This document shows, in pieces, positions 1-8,273 of a stretch of DNA of 26,259 nt. The DNA is taken from positions 1 through 26,259 of the forward strand of contig CAZVEO010000025.1 in NCBI GenBank assembly GCA_964626385.1, given 5' to 3'. The position numbers and the translations under genes are program-made. Origin of the DNA: Scybalousia_A sp964626385 (GTDB taxonomy: Bacteria; Bacteroidota; Bacteroidia; Bacteroidales; P3). Numbering within the stretch: the stretch's first letter is position 1; every line of letters starts with the position of its first letter. Under the pieces are notes generated by a model. That model made no database searches, was not told the origin of the DNA, and saw only the letters and a program-made list of their open reading frames with translations.

Positions 1-1
1 C

Positions 2-100
2 GGACAAGAGTACAATTTTACTATCTCCACCAAAGGAGCCTATATAGTAAAAACAACAGCCAACAACGGAAGCAAAACTCAAAAAATAGTAATAAAATAG
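2..100 (+). CDS. C-terminal end of a T9SS-secreted protein (partial)
   Basis: The open frame runs from the window edge to a TAG at 98-100 and gives 32 residues. They begin GQEYNFTISTKGAYIVKTT and end with KIVIK. The pattern of a beta-strand, then G-x-Y-x-V, then a final K-x-V-I-K, is the last part of the type A C-terminal sorting domain that directs Bacteroidota proteins through the type IX secretion system. The body of the protein lies outside the window, so its function cannot be said. The domain assignment is by motif only and rests on a short piece. Confidence 0.75.
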   Translation, partial: GQEYNFTISTKGAYIVKTTANNGSKTQKIVIK

Positions 101-110
101 ATTGTAATAA

Positions 111-206
111 GTTATTATGAGTTAGCATGAGTTATGATAGGTTAGCATAAGGCAAAGCTGTTAAACTTTGTAATACGCTTAAGCGTCTATGCTAACCTAA
201 GCTAAC
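111..206. repeat. Decamer-arm intergenic repeat element, copy 1
   Basis: Four 10-bp units stand head to tail at 111-150 (GTTATTATGA, GTTAGCATGA, GTTATGATAG, GTTAGCATAA). Two units in inverted orientation lie at 187-206, so 131-150 can pair with 187-206. The core between them (151-186) starts GGCAAAGC and contains TAATACGCTTAAGCG. The same arrangement is found in reverse at 25901-26005. It sits just after the stop codon of the upstream gene, where a hairpin could act in transcript ending or stability. Confidence 0.8.
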
Positions 207-265
207 TTGTAAGAAAAGAACATACAAAAAAGAGTAAAAAAACAAGATAAAAGAAGTATAAAAAG

Positions 266-496
266 ATGAAGAATATAAAGAGAATAATAATAGTAATGTG
301 TTTTATGGCATTTGCTGGCATTAGCAACGCGCAACCACCAACACCGGGCGTAACGCCGAGCAGTGATAATAGAAACCAATATTCAATAAACCGTGAGGAC
401 GGTCCAATAGGTACAGCGACAGGTTTATTGTTATGTTTGGCAGGAGGTTGTGTTGCCTACCAACTAAAACGCAACACAAAAACCTCACAAGAATAA
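266..496 (+). CDS. Small exported single-pass membrane protein, unknown function
   Basis: The 76-residue product has a signal peptide (about 1-22, ending ISNA before QPPTP), a polar proline- and asparagine-rich stretch (23-45), one hydrophobic segment GPIGTATGLLLCLAGGCVAY (46-65), and a short basic tail. The pattern of a signal peptide, a G-P-I/L-G motif leading into a single helix, and a basic end is one I associate with small Bacteroidota membrane proteins often found beside T9SS-secreted proteins. Here it follows the tail of such a protein by about 165 bases that hold a repeat element. ATG at 266 is the only start that gives a signal peptide. The function is unknown. Confidence 0.7.
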   Translation: MKNIKRIIIVMCFMAFAGISNAQPPTPGVTPSSDNRNQYSINREDGPIGTATGLLLCLAGGCVAYQLKRNTKTSQE

Positions 497-600
497 AACC
501 ACTCTCAAAATAGAAAAGAGTAACGACATAATAAAGAGAGTGTAAAATAACAAACTATACCTTTATGAATTAAACATTAAGGAATTTTTAACAAATTTTT

Positions 601-644
601 TAACCAAGTTGGCAGGCTTTTCCAAAAGCCTGCCAACTTGGTTA
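601..644. repeat. Perfect 21-bp inverted repeat between convergent genes
   Basis: Bases 601-621 and 624-644 are exact reverse complements around a 2-base centre (CC). The arm begins TAACCAAGTTGGC and ends AGGCTTTT. It lies between the + gene ending at 496 and the - gene ending at 720, so it may stop transcription from both sides. No U-run follows on the + strand. On the - strand the sequence after the stem is A-rich with short T pairs. It is therefore not a textbook intrinsic terminator. Confidence 0.8.
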
Positions 645-719
645 TTGCTGTATATTGTAATAAGTTATCTAATATTATGATATGGTAAAGCAATTATGTA
701 GTAAATGGAGGTTTGGTTA

Positions 720-2708
720 TTAAAATTTAAGAACAACTTGGCCAGATATAAATTGATTGTTATTTGCAAATATTTTATCATTACCGCTTGATATCTCATC
801 TTTATTAGAATATCTTACAAGAGAATATTTTAAATACAATTGCCAATATTTATTTATATGATAGGACAAAAGAGCATACAAACTTTGTCCCTTGCCATTT
901 AGAACAGAAGAAGAATAAGATAAAGGCAAAGAATACTCATATACATAAAATCTATTGTCATAATCAGAAGTATTAAACAATGTGTATCTCAAGCGAAAAG
1001 TTAGTTTTTCAAACCCCCTGTACATAGTTTCCGCAAAAATAAACTTTCCATTATTTTCTTTACTCTCATGAGTTAGAGAACGAGAAAGACCACCACGAAT
1101 AGTTAAAGAAAACTTCTCCTGCAAAGAAAATCTATATTGTAAATGATTTTGTATTATAGTATTAGCAAAAGGAGTTTGGGTTTTATCTTTGTTTTTATAG
1201 TCATAGTAGCGGTTGGAATATCTGCAATAAAACAAGAAAGAGTGTTGTTTATGTGGTTGATAATTTAGTTGTATTTTTAGTTTTTGTCCTTTAACATCTT
1301 TGCTTGCTCTATAACTCATAAAAGGAAAATAGAAGAAATCTCCTCCTATATAGTAAGAGAAATATTTATTAATATAATGAGAGAAATCAGCATAAACTCC
1401 TCTTTCATTATTATTCAAAGAATGCACGCCTATGGCATTAGCATAAAAGTTCTGAAATTTTTTATCATAATCTCTATAAGAAAGGCTTAAAGTTGTTTTC
1501 CATGCAGGATTATATTGCAAACCTATGACGTATGCTTTGGCTGTGTTTTGACTCATTGCCCCTTCAAAAAACAAAATAAATTTCTTTATACCATAAGAAC
1601 CATTAAAGCCTGCAACACAATTGTCCTTTCCATTGAAATAATATTTTTGATAAGGGTAAGATTTTATGTTTGGAGCAATGGAGTCCGAGAAATGATATTT
1701 CAAAAAACTTCCGCCCAATTGTAAACCTTTATAAACATATTGTAGGCTTGTACCTATCATGGTTTGATGCAAGGAGTTTTTGTTTTCCAACTCTTTTTGA
1801 GTGCGGTGATAACTTGTTTGCTGTATACTACTACCATTAAAATCTAAAGGATTATAAGATGCAAATAGGAATACATCAAAATGTTTGACATTCATTTTTA
1901 GAGCCAAACCTCTGTTGTAATTATATTCACTTGTAGAACGAAATGGTGATATTTTACCCGTACTTTTTTTTATTCCATAATAGGAAAAATAACCCACATC
2001 AAAATTTTGCTTTATCACCAAGCCCTCTCCCAATGAAATACGATAATCGCCTATGGTTATTTGTTTAATATGTTTATTTAAATCATAAAGAGAAAAAGAT
2101 ATGTTATAATGGTCATAACCAAAATTTTTATCCTTGTAACGTATAGGTTCTCCCGCATCCTTATCACCGACAAAAGAAAACTCTAACCTATCATAATACT
2201 TAAAAGTGTATCTAAACGAAGAGGAAAATTTTTCACCCAAGTATCCCTTACCGTCTTGTCTTATGTAACCATATGGTTTGTGCAGGGTTTCTTTGTATTG
2301 AAATCTTATTGTGTGCTTGCCTTTGTATAATATGGAGTCCAAACTTAGGCTGTGCTTATATTTAACGTTTTCCACATATAAATAAGGTGAGATTTTGTTT
2401 ATGGTTTTGTTGTCAAAACCATAAATAAATTGCAATTCATTTAAAGAAAACAATTGACCGCTTTGTCTTATGTAGTTTTGAAGAGAAAATATTTGAAAAC
2501 TATTCAATCCCAAAAGCAACATTTGTTCCTCTGTAATAGTATTGATGTTGAATTTTAGGTTTTGACTCTCTTCTAATTGTTGCAAAATTTCTTGTTTGCT
2601 TTCTTCTGTCAAATCTTCGTTTTCCAATATGTTGTCCAAATTTTCTATCTGTCCAAAGGCAACAAAACAAAGCATTTGCACAAGTAAAAGCAAAAAAAGT
2701 TTTTTCAT
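720..2708 (-). CDS. Helix-hairpin-helix and outer-membrane beta-barrel protein
   Basis: The product is 662 residues from ATG at 2708; an in-frame TTG six bases upstream is less likely because MKKLFLLLL starts a normal signal peptide (about 1-19, cut before Q20). Residues 24-50 are acidic and helical. Residues 54-112 form helix-hairpin-helix-like units, with NINTITEEQMLLLGL and then SLNELQFIYGFDNKTINKI. The rest is rich in alternating Tyr/Phe/Ser beta-strands and ends in phenylalanine (QVVLKF), as outer-membrane barrels do. This domain pair is seen in a family found across Bacteroidota, usually annotated only as helix-hairpin-helix domain-containing protein; its role is unknown. It starts 43 bases after the binding-lipoprotein gene on the same strand, so the two are probably cotranscribed. 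Confidence 0.8.
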   Translation of the reverse strand: MKKLFLLLLVQMLCFVAFGQIENLDNILENEDLTEESKQEILQQLEESQNLKFNINTITEEQMLLLGLNSFQIFSLQNYIRQSGQLFSLNELQFIYGFDNKTINKISPYLYVENVKYKHSLSLDSILYKGKHTIRFQYKETLHKPYGYIRQDGKGYLGEKFSSSFRYTFKYYDRLEFSFVGDKDAGEPIRYKDKNFGYDHYNISFSLYDLNKHIKQITIGDYRISLGEGLVIKQNFDVGYFSYYGIKKSTGKISPFRSTSEYNYNRGLALKMNVKHFDVFLFASYNPLDFNGSSIQQTSYHRTQKELENKNSLHQTMIGTSLQYVYKGLQLGGSFLKYHFSDSIAPNIKSYPYQKYYFNGKDNCVAGFNGSYGIKKFILFFEGAMSQNTAKAYVIGLQYNPAWKTTLSLSYRDYDKKFQNFYANAIGVHSLNNNERGVYADFSHYINKYFSYYIGGDFFYFPFMSYRASKDVKGQKLKIQLNYQPHKQHSFLFYCRYSNRYYDYKNKDKTQTPFANTIIQNHLQYRFSLQEKFSLTIRGGLSRSLTHESKENNGKFIFAETMYRGFEKLTFRLRYTLFNTSDYDNRFYVYEYSLPLSYSSSVLNGKGQSLYALLSYHINKYWQLYLKYSLVRYSNKDEISSGNDKIFANNNQFISGQVVLKF

Positions 2709-2751
2709 CTGCAACAGATATGCTACTTAATGCAACTGCAGTAATATAGAT

Positions 2752-3609
2752 TTACTCCACAGCATCTGCCATTATTTTTATAGCCTCTAAATATTTAGGG
2801 GTATAGGCTGTCAATAATTTGCTATCTATACCTATAAGTTTGTTATTTTGAACAGCAGATAAATATTTATAAGGTTCTTTATTTGCATAGGCTTCTTTAT
2901 CTCTTACATCTAAGAAAACATAATCAGGGTTATCTTTTACAATATCATCTCTGTGATAAATGTTATTGCTCTTGTCTTTTGCTAAATTGGTTATACCCGC
3001 AAGCTCCAACAAATCACCTATTAGCATATTGCCTGAGGCTACCATATCTTCTCCCATTTTATCATTGAAACGAATAGAAAAATAACCTCTTGCCTTTTTG
3101 TTCTTATTTTTTTCTCCTATTTTGCTTACCTCATCTTTGTATTGAGTAATTAACTTGTTGGCTTCGTCTTTTTTATCAAAGATACTTCCCAACAAACCTA
3201 CTGCTCTATAAACATCGTCCATTTTTGTAGGAGTGGTAAAAAGCACTACGTTGTATTTATTATCTATTAACCACTCCAAAGTATATTTGCTTATACTAGT
3301 AGGAGTAAGAATAACATCGGGCTGTAATTGTTTTATTGAGTTAGTATCCAAATCAAATACACTTCCCACAACTGGCAAATTTGATTTTGGAGATACTTCT
3401 ATGCAATCTTTACCTATGGCAACAAGGTTATCTTGCAAAGACAATTTATTCATCCATTCCAAAAGCCCAGGAATTAAACACACGGCTTTAGGTTCCTCTT
3501 TTATGGACAATTGTCTGTTTGCCATATCAACAACCTTTGTTTTCTTTTCTGTACAAGAAATGGTTAAAAAACTTATTATTGCTAACGCTATGATAAATAT
3601 TCTTTTCAT
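2752..3609 (-). CDS. ABC transporter substrate-binding lipoprotein (BtuF/FepB-type fold)
   Basis: The 285-residue product starts at ATG 3609, which gives a lipoprotein signal ending LTISC with the lipid-modified Cys at residue 19. A longer frame runs upstream to 3678, but its extra residues precede a complete signal peptide. The mature part has the two-lobe, single-helix layout of family PF01497: a first lobe with AVCLIPGLLEWMNKL and LQPDVILTP, and a second with MLIGDLLELAGITNLA and NPDYVFLDV. Members bind iron-siderophores, haem, cobalamin or metal ions in the periplasm. The ligand cannot be told from the sequence. No permease or ATPase gene is adjacent; the only partner is the barrel gene downstream, so it may feed a transporter encoded elsewhere. 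Confidence 0.8.
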   Translation of the reverse strand: MKRIFIIALAIISFLTISCTEKKTKVVDMANRQLSIKEEPKAVCLIPGLLEWMNKLSLQDNLVAIGKDCIEVSPKSNLPVVGSVFDLDTNSIKQLQPDVILTPTSISKYTLEWLIDNKYNVVLFTTPTKMDDVYRAVGLLGSIFDKKDEANKLITQYKDEVSKIGEKNKNKKARGYFSIRFNDKMGEDMVASGNMLIGDLLELAGITNLAKDKSNNIYHRDDIVKDNPDYVFLDVRDKEAYANKEPYKYLSAVQNNKLIGIDSKLLTAYTPKYLEAIKIMADAVE

Positions 3610-3767
3610 AAAAAACTCTTTATTTTCAAAGTATATATAACGCACATTGAATAAAAAAATTGTACAAATACCCTCCATCCATTTATTTGCAAAGAAATAA
3701 GACTTGCAAACTATATAATAAACAAAGGAAAATTGCGTTTTTAAGGTTAAATTTATCTACTAAACTT

Positions 3768-4967
3768 ATGAAAATACTCGTAGTATCAGAGGTTTTTTAC
3801 CCTGAAAATTTTCTTATAAACGACCTTGTTAAAGAATGGAAAAAACAAGGTTGGACAGTAGATATTATTAGTCAATATCCTTCTTATCCTGAAAGTTATA
3901 TTTATCCCGGTTATACCAATAAGAATTATAGAATAGAAGACTGGGAGGGTAGTAAAATATTTCGTTTTCCATTTATTGAAGGTTATAAAACAAGCGTATA
4001 CAAAAAACTTCGCAACTATTTTCTATATATAAAAGGAGCGACTCGCGTAGGCAAAAATATTGCAGGAGATTATGATTTGATTTTTGTGTCTCAAACAGGA
4101 CCTCTTACCGTTGCTTTGCCTGCCATACGTATGGCTAAAAAATTTAATAAACCTTTGGCTATTTGGACTTTTGATATTTGGCCTGATGTTGTTTATATGT
4201 ATGGGGTGCCAAGAAATATTTTTACAAAATTTTTCTTTGAGCGTTTTGTAGGTTATGTTTATAGGAAGTTTGACCATATCATTGTTTCCTCTTCAGGTTT
4301 TGTTTCTTCTATACAAAAATATGTTCCTAACAAAACCATACATTATGCTCCCAATTGGTTGCAACCTGTGGACTTTGCTATAAGTGAATTAAAACTTGAC
4401 CCAACTAAATTTAACTTTACTTTTGCAGGAAACATATCTTTGTATCAAAATATTCTAAATGTTGTAAAAGGTTTCCAAAAAGCAAACTTAAAAAATTGCG
4501 TACTTAATATTATAGGTAACGGTTCAATGTATGAGATTGTTCAAAAATATATAGAGAAAAACAACTTGCAAAACGTATTTCTTCATAGACGTATAGCATA
4601 CAATCAAGTAGATGATTTACTACATCATAGCGATGTTTTTGTATTGCCTCTTTTGGATAACAAAGAAATAGAAAAAACAGAACCACTCAAACTTCAATCA
4701 TATCTTTCTGTAGGCAAGCCAATCTTTGGAGTACTCAACGGAGCCTGCAAAAATATAATAGAGGAAAACAATATAGGTCTTTGTGCCAAACCTTCCGATA
4801 TAGACGATATTGCAAGAGGGTTTGAACAAATGCTAATCTTTACAGAAAAAAATAAAGAGCAAGTTGCTCTTAATGCCTCAAAATTGAAAGAAACACGGTT
4901 TAATAAGGAAAAAATTGTAGAAAAAATTAACAACGTAATTCAAACAAATAAAGACAATGAATATTAA
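3768..4967 (+). CDS. Glycosyltransferase, GT4 type (WbuB/WcaI-like)
   Basis: The product is 399 residues from ATG at 3768, where MKILVVSEVFYPE begins the first Rossmann strand of a GT-B fold. The frame is open back to 3660, but the extra residues do not belong to the fold. The acceptor half carries DIWPD (136-140) followed by MYGVPRN, typical of the WbuB/WcaI group. The donor half has FTFAGNISLYQN (218-228) and EPLKLQSYLSVGKPIFG (305-321), which corresponds to the nucleotide-sugar site. The first Glu of the usual E-x7-E motif is not evident. The enzyme would transfer a sugar from a nucleotide donor in building a surface polysaccharide. Its stop overlaps the rfbC start by 11 bases, pointing to coupled translation. 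Confidence 0.85.
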   Translation: MKILVVSEVFYPENFLINDLVKEWKKQGWTVDIISQYPSYPESYIYPGYTNKNYRIEDWEGSKIFRFPFIEGYKTSVYKKLRNYFLYIKGATRVGKNIAGDYDLIFVSQTGPLTVALPAIRMAKKFNKPLAIWTFDIWPDVVYMYGVPRNIFTKFFFERFVGYVYRKFDHIIVSSSGFVSSIQKYVPNKTIHYAPNWLQPVDFAISELKLDPTKFNFTFAGNISLYQNILNVVKGFQKANLKNCVLNIIGNGSMYEIVQKYIEKNNLQNVFLHRRIAYNQVDDLLHHSDVFVLPLLDNKEIEKTEPLKLQSYLSVGKPIFGVLNGACKNIIEENNIGLCAKPSDIDDIARGFEQMLIFTEKNKEQVALNASKLKETRFNKEKIVEKINNVIQTNKDNEY

Positions 4968-5511
4968 AAGAACAGATATTGAAGGACTTGTAATTATAGA
5001 ACCAACCATATTCAAAGATGAAAGAGGTTATTTTTTTGAATCCTATTCTTTGAGGAATTTTAACAAAGAAGTCGGAGAAATTAACTTTGTACAAGATAAT
5101 GAAAGCAAGTCTTGTTATGGTGTTTTGAGAGGGTTGCACTTGCAAACGGGAGAGTATGCTCAAAGTAAGTTGGTGAGAGTAATAAAAGGCGAAGTTTTGG
5201 ATGTTGCTGTAGATTTGAGAAAAGATTCTAAAACTTTTGGACAACACTATTCCGTAATATTAAACGAAGATAACAAACTTCAATTCTTTATACCCAAAGG
5301 TTTCGCTCATGGTTTTGTGGTTTTAAGCAAGGAAGTTATTTTTCAATACAAGTGCGATGCTTTCTATTCCAAAGAACATGAGGACGCTATTATATGGAAT
5401 GATAAAACTTTGAATATAGATTGGCATTTACCTGAGAAGGATATAATTCTTTCTGAAAAAGACAAGAAACATCAAACATTTTTGGAATACAAAAATAAAC
5501 TTCAACTATAA
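4957..5511 (+). CDS. rfbC: dTDP-4-dehydrorhamnose 3,5-epimerase
   Basis: The 184-residue product matches RmlC in length and motifs: DERGYFFES (21-29), FVQDNES (44-50), GVLRGLHLQ (55-63), DVAVDLRKDSKTFG (82-95), IPKGFAHGF (112-120) and WNDKTLNIDW (147-156). His61 in RGLH is the catalytic base, and Tyr137 in DAFY matches the catalytic tyrosine region. The enzyme converts dTDP-4-keto-6-deoxyglucose to dTDP-4-keto-L-rhamnose in the cytoplasm. It overlaps the upstream glycosyltransferase, so the pair probably serves one polysaccharide. The other dTDP-rhamnose genes (rfbA, rfbB, rfbD) are not in the window. Confidence 0.93.
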   Translation: MNIKRTDIEGLVIIEPTIFKDERGYFFESYSLRNFNKEVGEINFVQDNESKSCYGVLRGLHLQTGEYAQSKLVRVIKGEVLDVAVDLRKDSKTFGQHYSVILNEDNKLQFFIPKGFAHGFVVLSKEVIFQYKCDAFYSKEHEDAIIWNDKTLNIDWHLPEKDIILSEKDKKHQTFLEYKNKLQL

Positions 5512-5642
5512 GCTTAAGTAACAATAACTTAGCATAAAGGACATTATATTTTAGTGAAAATTAGATGTTTTTGGTGTAGTTTTTGACGAAAAAGTATTAG
5601 TTTATTATAAATTTAAGAGTTTAATCATCTAAATAAAATATA

Positions 5643-6431
5643 ATGGAATTTAAAGGTTTTCAAGTATTTCCAATGGGCGAGGCAAAGTTGTCTATAGTAG
5701 ACAGTAAATTGAGAGTTGAGAATATTACAGATTCGGGACTGGATGGTGTGGTTATAAATACAAGAGGATATAAAGAGTATAATATTTATTATTCTAATAT
5801 GCCTCAAATCTCAAGTGCCAATGCAAGTATACGCAACGCTTCTTTATGGCAAAATTCTATTGGACAAATTGTTACTTTTGCAGAGGGAACAAAAGTCTAC
5901 AATAAAGATATAGATAGTGTTTTCTTTGGTCTTAATGCATCTCTTTTACCAAATAATTTTTCTATACTTGGTCAACTTGAAGGAAAAGAAGTTTTTAGCT
6001 TTACAAATGATGATATTAGTATCATAGACATTGATAATGATAAAGAAGAAGTTGTTGTCAATTATATTCCTTGGAGGTTGGTGGGAAAAATAGCTAAGTA
6101 TCTATTTGATGCAATATCATATATTATGATGGCGAAAAACTTTTATGACGAAGTACATTCAGAAGAAAAAGTTAAAGTTAAAGAAATTTTAGATGAATCA
6201 CATAGATATTTGATAGGTTATGAGGTAGAAGTAACTTATGACCCTTTGCCATTTGAAGCAACGATTAATGAAAGAAAATTTATTATTGATTCTGTATCTG
6301 TGAAATATCAGAATATTATACCAGAGCAGCTTAGAGGTAAAAAGTCTTCTATCTATTCTTTGGTTGGCGAACAAATAACGGCTTATAGTATTCCTTATTT
6401 TGATATTGAAAATATAACTGGTGTCAAATAA
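5643..6431 (+). CDS. Hypothetical protein, 262 residues
   Basis: I do not recognise a named family. There is no signal peptide, so it is predicted cytoplasmic or loosely membrane-bound. The N-terminal 100 residues look like a beta-rich module (MEFKGFQVFPMGEAKLSIVD, then VENITDSGLDGVVINTRGY). The middle is acidic (SIIDIDNDKEE, about 124-134). A partly hydrophobic helix follows at about 143-168 (LVGKIAKYLFDAISYIMMAKNFY). The end returns to beta-strands. The start at 5643 is the first ATG after the stop of rfbC, 131 bases upstream. The next small gene overlaps or abuts its end, so the two may be translated together. Confidence 0.6.
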   Translation: MEFKGFQVFPMGEAKLSIVDSKLRVENITDSGLDGVVINTRGYKEYNIYYSNMPQISSANASIRNASLWQNSIGQIVTFAEGTKVYNKDIDSVFFGLNASLLPNNFSILGQLEGKEVFSFTNDDISIIDIDNDKEEVVVNYIPWRLVGKIAKYLFDAISYIMMAKNFYDEVHSEEKVKVKEILDESHRYLIGYEVEVTYDPLPFEATINERKFIIDSVSVKYQNIIPEQLRGKKSSIYSLVGEQITAYSIPYFDIENITGVK

Positions 6432-6441
6432 TTGTTTGGTT

Positions 6442-6696
6442 ATGAAGAATAGGATGTTCACAATGAAAGAGTTATTAGGAATAGCAACAACTTGTATTCT
6501 TGTAACTGGTGCCACTACGACTACTATTTTTAATCATCTTGACAATAAAAAGCAACAAAAATTAAGAGATGAATTACATATAGAGCAAATGCGAACTAAA
6601 GATAATCCCAATCCAGTGGATAGTATTTCTCATAAAGGAAATCAAACTTTGTTTTATAAAAATGGCAGAGTGATAAGTAGTTATATTGTTAAATAA
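6442..6696 (+). CDS. Small single-pass membrane protein, unknown function
   Basis: From ATG 6442 the product is 84 residues: a basic start, a hydrophobic segment (about 12-28, LLGIATTCILVTGATTTTI), then a charged region with HLDNKKQQKLRDELHIEQMR. The end (HKGNQTLFYKNGRVISSYIVK) looks like a short beta-hairpin. A GTG at 6421 would lengthen it and overlap the previous gene by 11 bases; ATGs at 6454 and 6463 are other options. No ribosome-binding site decides the matter. It probably shares a transcript with the upstream hypothetical gene. Confidence 0.55.
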   Translation: MKNRMFTMKELLGIATTCILVTGATTTTIFNHLDNKKQQKLRDELHIEQMRTKDNPNPVDSISHKGNQTLFYKNGRVISSYIVK

Positions 6697-6731
6697 AACA
6701 ATGAGAGTAATAATCTTCAATAGTTTGCTTT

Positions 6732-6776
6732 ATCGCTGTAAAACGCTCGTTGTCTCATAGGACAACGATAAGCGAT
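6732..6776. terminator. Nested hairpin between convergent genes
   Basis: CGTTGTC (6748-6754) pairs with GACAACG (6761-6767) across the loop TCATAG. An outer pair ATCGCT (6732-6737) and AGCGAT (6771-6776) encloses it. It lies between a + gene ending at 6696 and a - gene ending at 6845, which is where a two-way terminator is expected. There is no clear U-run on either side, so the terminator role is inferred from position. Confidence 0.5.
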
Positions 6777-6844
6777 TGACAATGGGTTAACTTGTTTTGT
6801 ACAAAAGAATAGAGGAAAAAGATTGCTTACAAACTGTTTTTGTT

Positions 6845-7324
6845 TTAAAAGTTATAAGGATGCCAAGCGTCTATATGGGAAAATGAAGCATAGAAATTAA
6901 AAAAAGCATCATCGCTAAACTTATAAGTTACGTCTAAATCGGCTCCTACGCTATTGTAAAAACTATTGTAAAAAACAGAACCACTAACAAAAAGTCTATC
7001 ATTAAATTTGTGTGTTAGCCCTATTTGAGCCTCCACACCTGTCTTGCTTCTACGAGGTGCAAGGTCTCTGTATTTAGTGTGGTCGTTTAACATATCTATA
7101 CCAACAAATAGTGTTGTTTTATTGTTTATCTTTCTTGCAAAATCAAAACCATAGCTTGTAGCAAAAAAATCATTCCCATAAAAATCTTTGCTCCAAAAAG
7201 CAGAGGTACGAAACTGCATAAAGTCCTTTTTCTCAAAACTATTGCTATCTGCTAAGTTTTGACAGTGGGCTTGCGATAAGGCAAACATAAAAGCAAATAA
7301 TAATATGAGCGTTTTTCCTTTCAT
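6845..7324 (-). CDS. Small outer-membrane beta-barrel-like protein
   Basis: The 159-residue product starts at ATG 7324 and has a signal peptide (MKGKTLILLFAFMFALSQAHC, cut near residue 21). The mature part is a run of amphipathic strands rich in Phe and Tyr (SYGFDFARKINNKTTLFVGID, SGSVFYNSFYNSVGADLDV) and ends in Phe, the usual C-terminal mark of outer-membrane barrels. It is short, with room for about eight strands. Its start overlaps the stop of the upstream barrel gene as TAATG, so translation is probably coupled. I do not recognise a specific family. A role as partner of the upstream protein is inference. Confidence 0.65.
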   Translation of the reverse strand: MKGKTLILLFAFMFALSQAHCQNLADSNSFEKKDFMQFRTSAFWSKDFYGNDFFATSYGFDFARKINNKTTLFVGIDMLNDHTKYRDLAPRRSKTGVEAQIGLTHKFNDRLFVSGSVFYNSFYNSVGADLDVTYKFSDDAFFNFYASFSHIDAWHPYNF

Positions 7325-8244
7325 TATAGTTTTATACCATGGTTCCAATTATCAAAAAAGTAAGATAAAGTTATAGAAATCATTTGTTGTCTTGGAGAGG
7401 TTATATTCTTAATATTAAAAAACTCAAAAGAATTCTTATAATCTAAGTTTCTTGGTTTGTATCTATAAGAATAATCATAATCATAGTCATACAAAGGAGT
7501 CAGAGAATATTGATAAGTAAGCATCAATTGCAGTCTCCACCACTCTATACCCACTCCTAATTGAAAACCACCGTCAAATATCCATGTTCCATCAGAGGCA
7601 AAAGTATCGTCCTTATCTTTCCAATAGTCGTTGGCTCCATGTACAGTAATATCACAACCTATCAAATTAGTACTTTCCTCAACCCCCGTAATAACAGGGT
7701 CGGGGCGAAATTCGTGATTTAATCTTGGAGAACGCTCTTCGCCATAGTGGTCTTCAAAATTGGTAAAACCAGCCACCCCTATGCCAGCAAAAACACCAGC
7801 AGAAACAAGAAAATTAGCATTTTTAACAGGAAATTTATACATAATTTCAAAAGGTATCTGCATATAACCTGCCGTAGCACTTATTTCAAGATTTTGAGTA
7901 TTTAGTTTATACCCCTTTTGAGTAAAAGATAAGCCTGTTTGCCACCACCAATTACCCGACAAATTGCCTTGAGCGGTAAGTCCAAAGTTAAAACCTATCT
8001 TAAAAGGTTTAGTATCTGTCAGTCCGATATATTCTCCTTTGTCATTGTAATAAGCAAGTCCATTCCAAATATCCAAACCATCAGCCGAAGTCAAATCACT
8101 CAAATTCAATCCCGTTCTAAGACCTATACGAATTTGCTGTCTGTTATCTGCTTTTTTGATGGCATTTCTATTATATCGCTGTGCGTTTGCAAAGACAAAA
8201 ACGCAACATAAAAAAATAAAAAATGCAATATATTTCTTTCTCAT
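7324..8244 (-). CDS. Outer-membrane beta-barrel protein (PorT-like, OMP_b-brl_2 type)
   Basis: The product is 306 residues from ATG 8244, with signal peptide MRKKYIAFFIFLCCVFVFAN and AQ at the cut. The mature start (QQIRIGLRTGLNLSDLTSADG) is the signature opening of the Bacteroidota barrel family PF13568. Strands alternate through GFNFGLTAQGNLSGNWWWQTGLSFTQKG, VSAGVFAGIGVAGF and LGVGIEWWRLQLMLTYQYSL. A loop at about 175-225 is polar. The C-terminal SITLSYFFDNW would close the barrel. It is probably embedded in the outer membrane; a transport or assembly role cannot be read from sequence. A TATATTTG box on the minus strand at 8266-8273 is the likely promoter. It is coupled to the next gene downstream by TAATG. 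Confidence 0.75.
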   Translation of the reverse strand: MRKKYIAFFIFLCCVFVFANAQRYNRNAIKKADNRQQIRIGLRTGLNLSDLTSADGLDIWNGLAYYNDKGEYIGLTDTKPFKIGFNFGLTAQGNLSGNWWWQTGLSFTQKGYKLNTQNLEISATAGYMQIPFEIMYKFPVKNANFLVSAGVFAGIGVAGFTNFEDHYGEERSPRLNHEFRPDPVITGVEESTNLIGCDITVHGANDYWKDKDDTFASDGTWIFDGGFQLGVGIEWWRLQLMLTYQYSLTPLYDYDYDYSYRYKPRNLDYKNSFEFFNIKNITSPRQQMISITLSYFFDNWNHGIKL

Positions 8245-8265
8245 TTCTATACACTTTAGAAATTG

Positions 8266-8273
8266 CAAATATA
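8266..8273 (-). promoter_or_regulatory. Candidate -7 box for the beta-barrel gene pair
   Basis: The minus strand reads TATATTTG, fitting the Bacteroidota -7 consensus TAnnTTTG. It stands 21 bases upstream of the ATG at 8244. I see no good -33 element at the right distance, so this is a moderate call. Confidence 0.45.

Noticed and set aside
3233..3640. A 135-residue open frame on the + strand
   Set aside because: It lies fully antisense to the well-supported binding-lipoprotein gene and shows no domain, signal peptide or start signal.
3660..3767. An N-terminal extension of the glycosyltransferase
   Set aside because: The GT-B fold starts at MKILVVSEVF; the extra residues are basic and unstructured and the stretch is the likely promoter region of two divergent genes.
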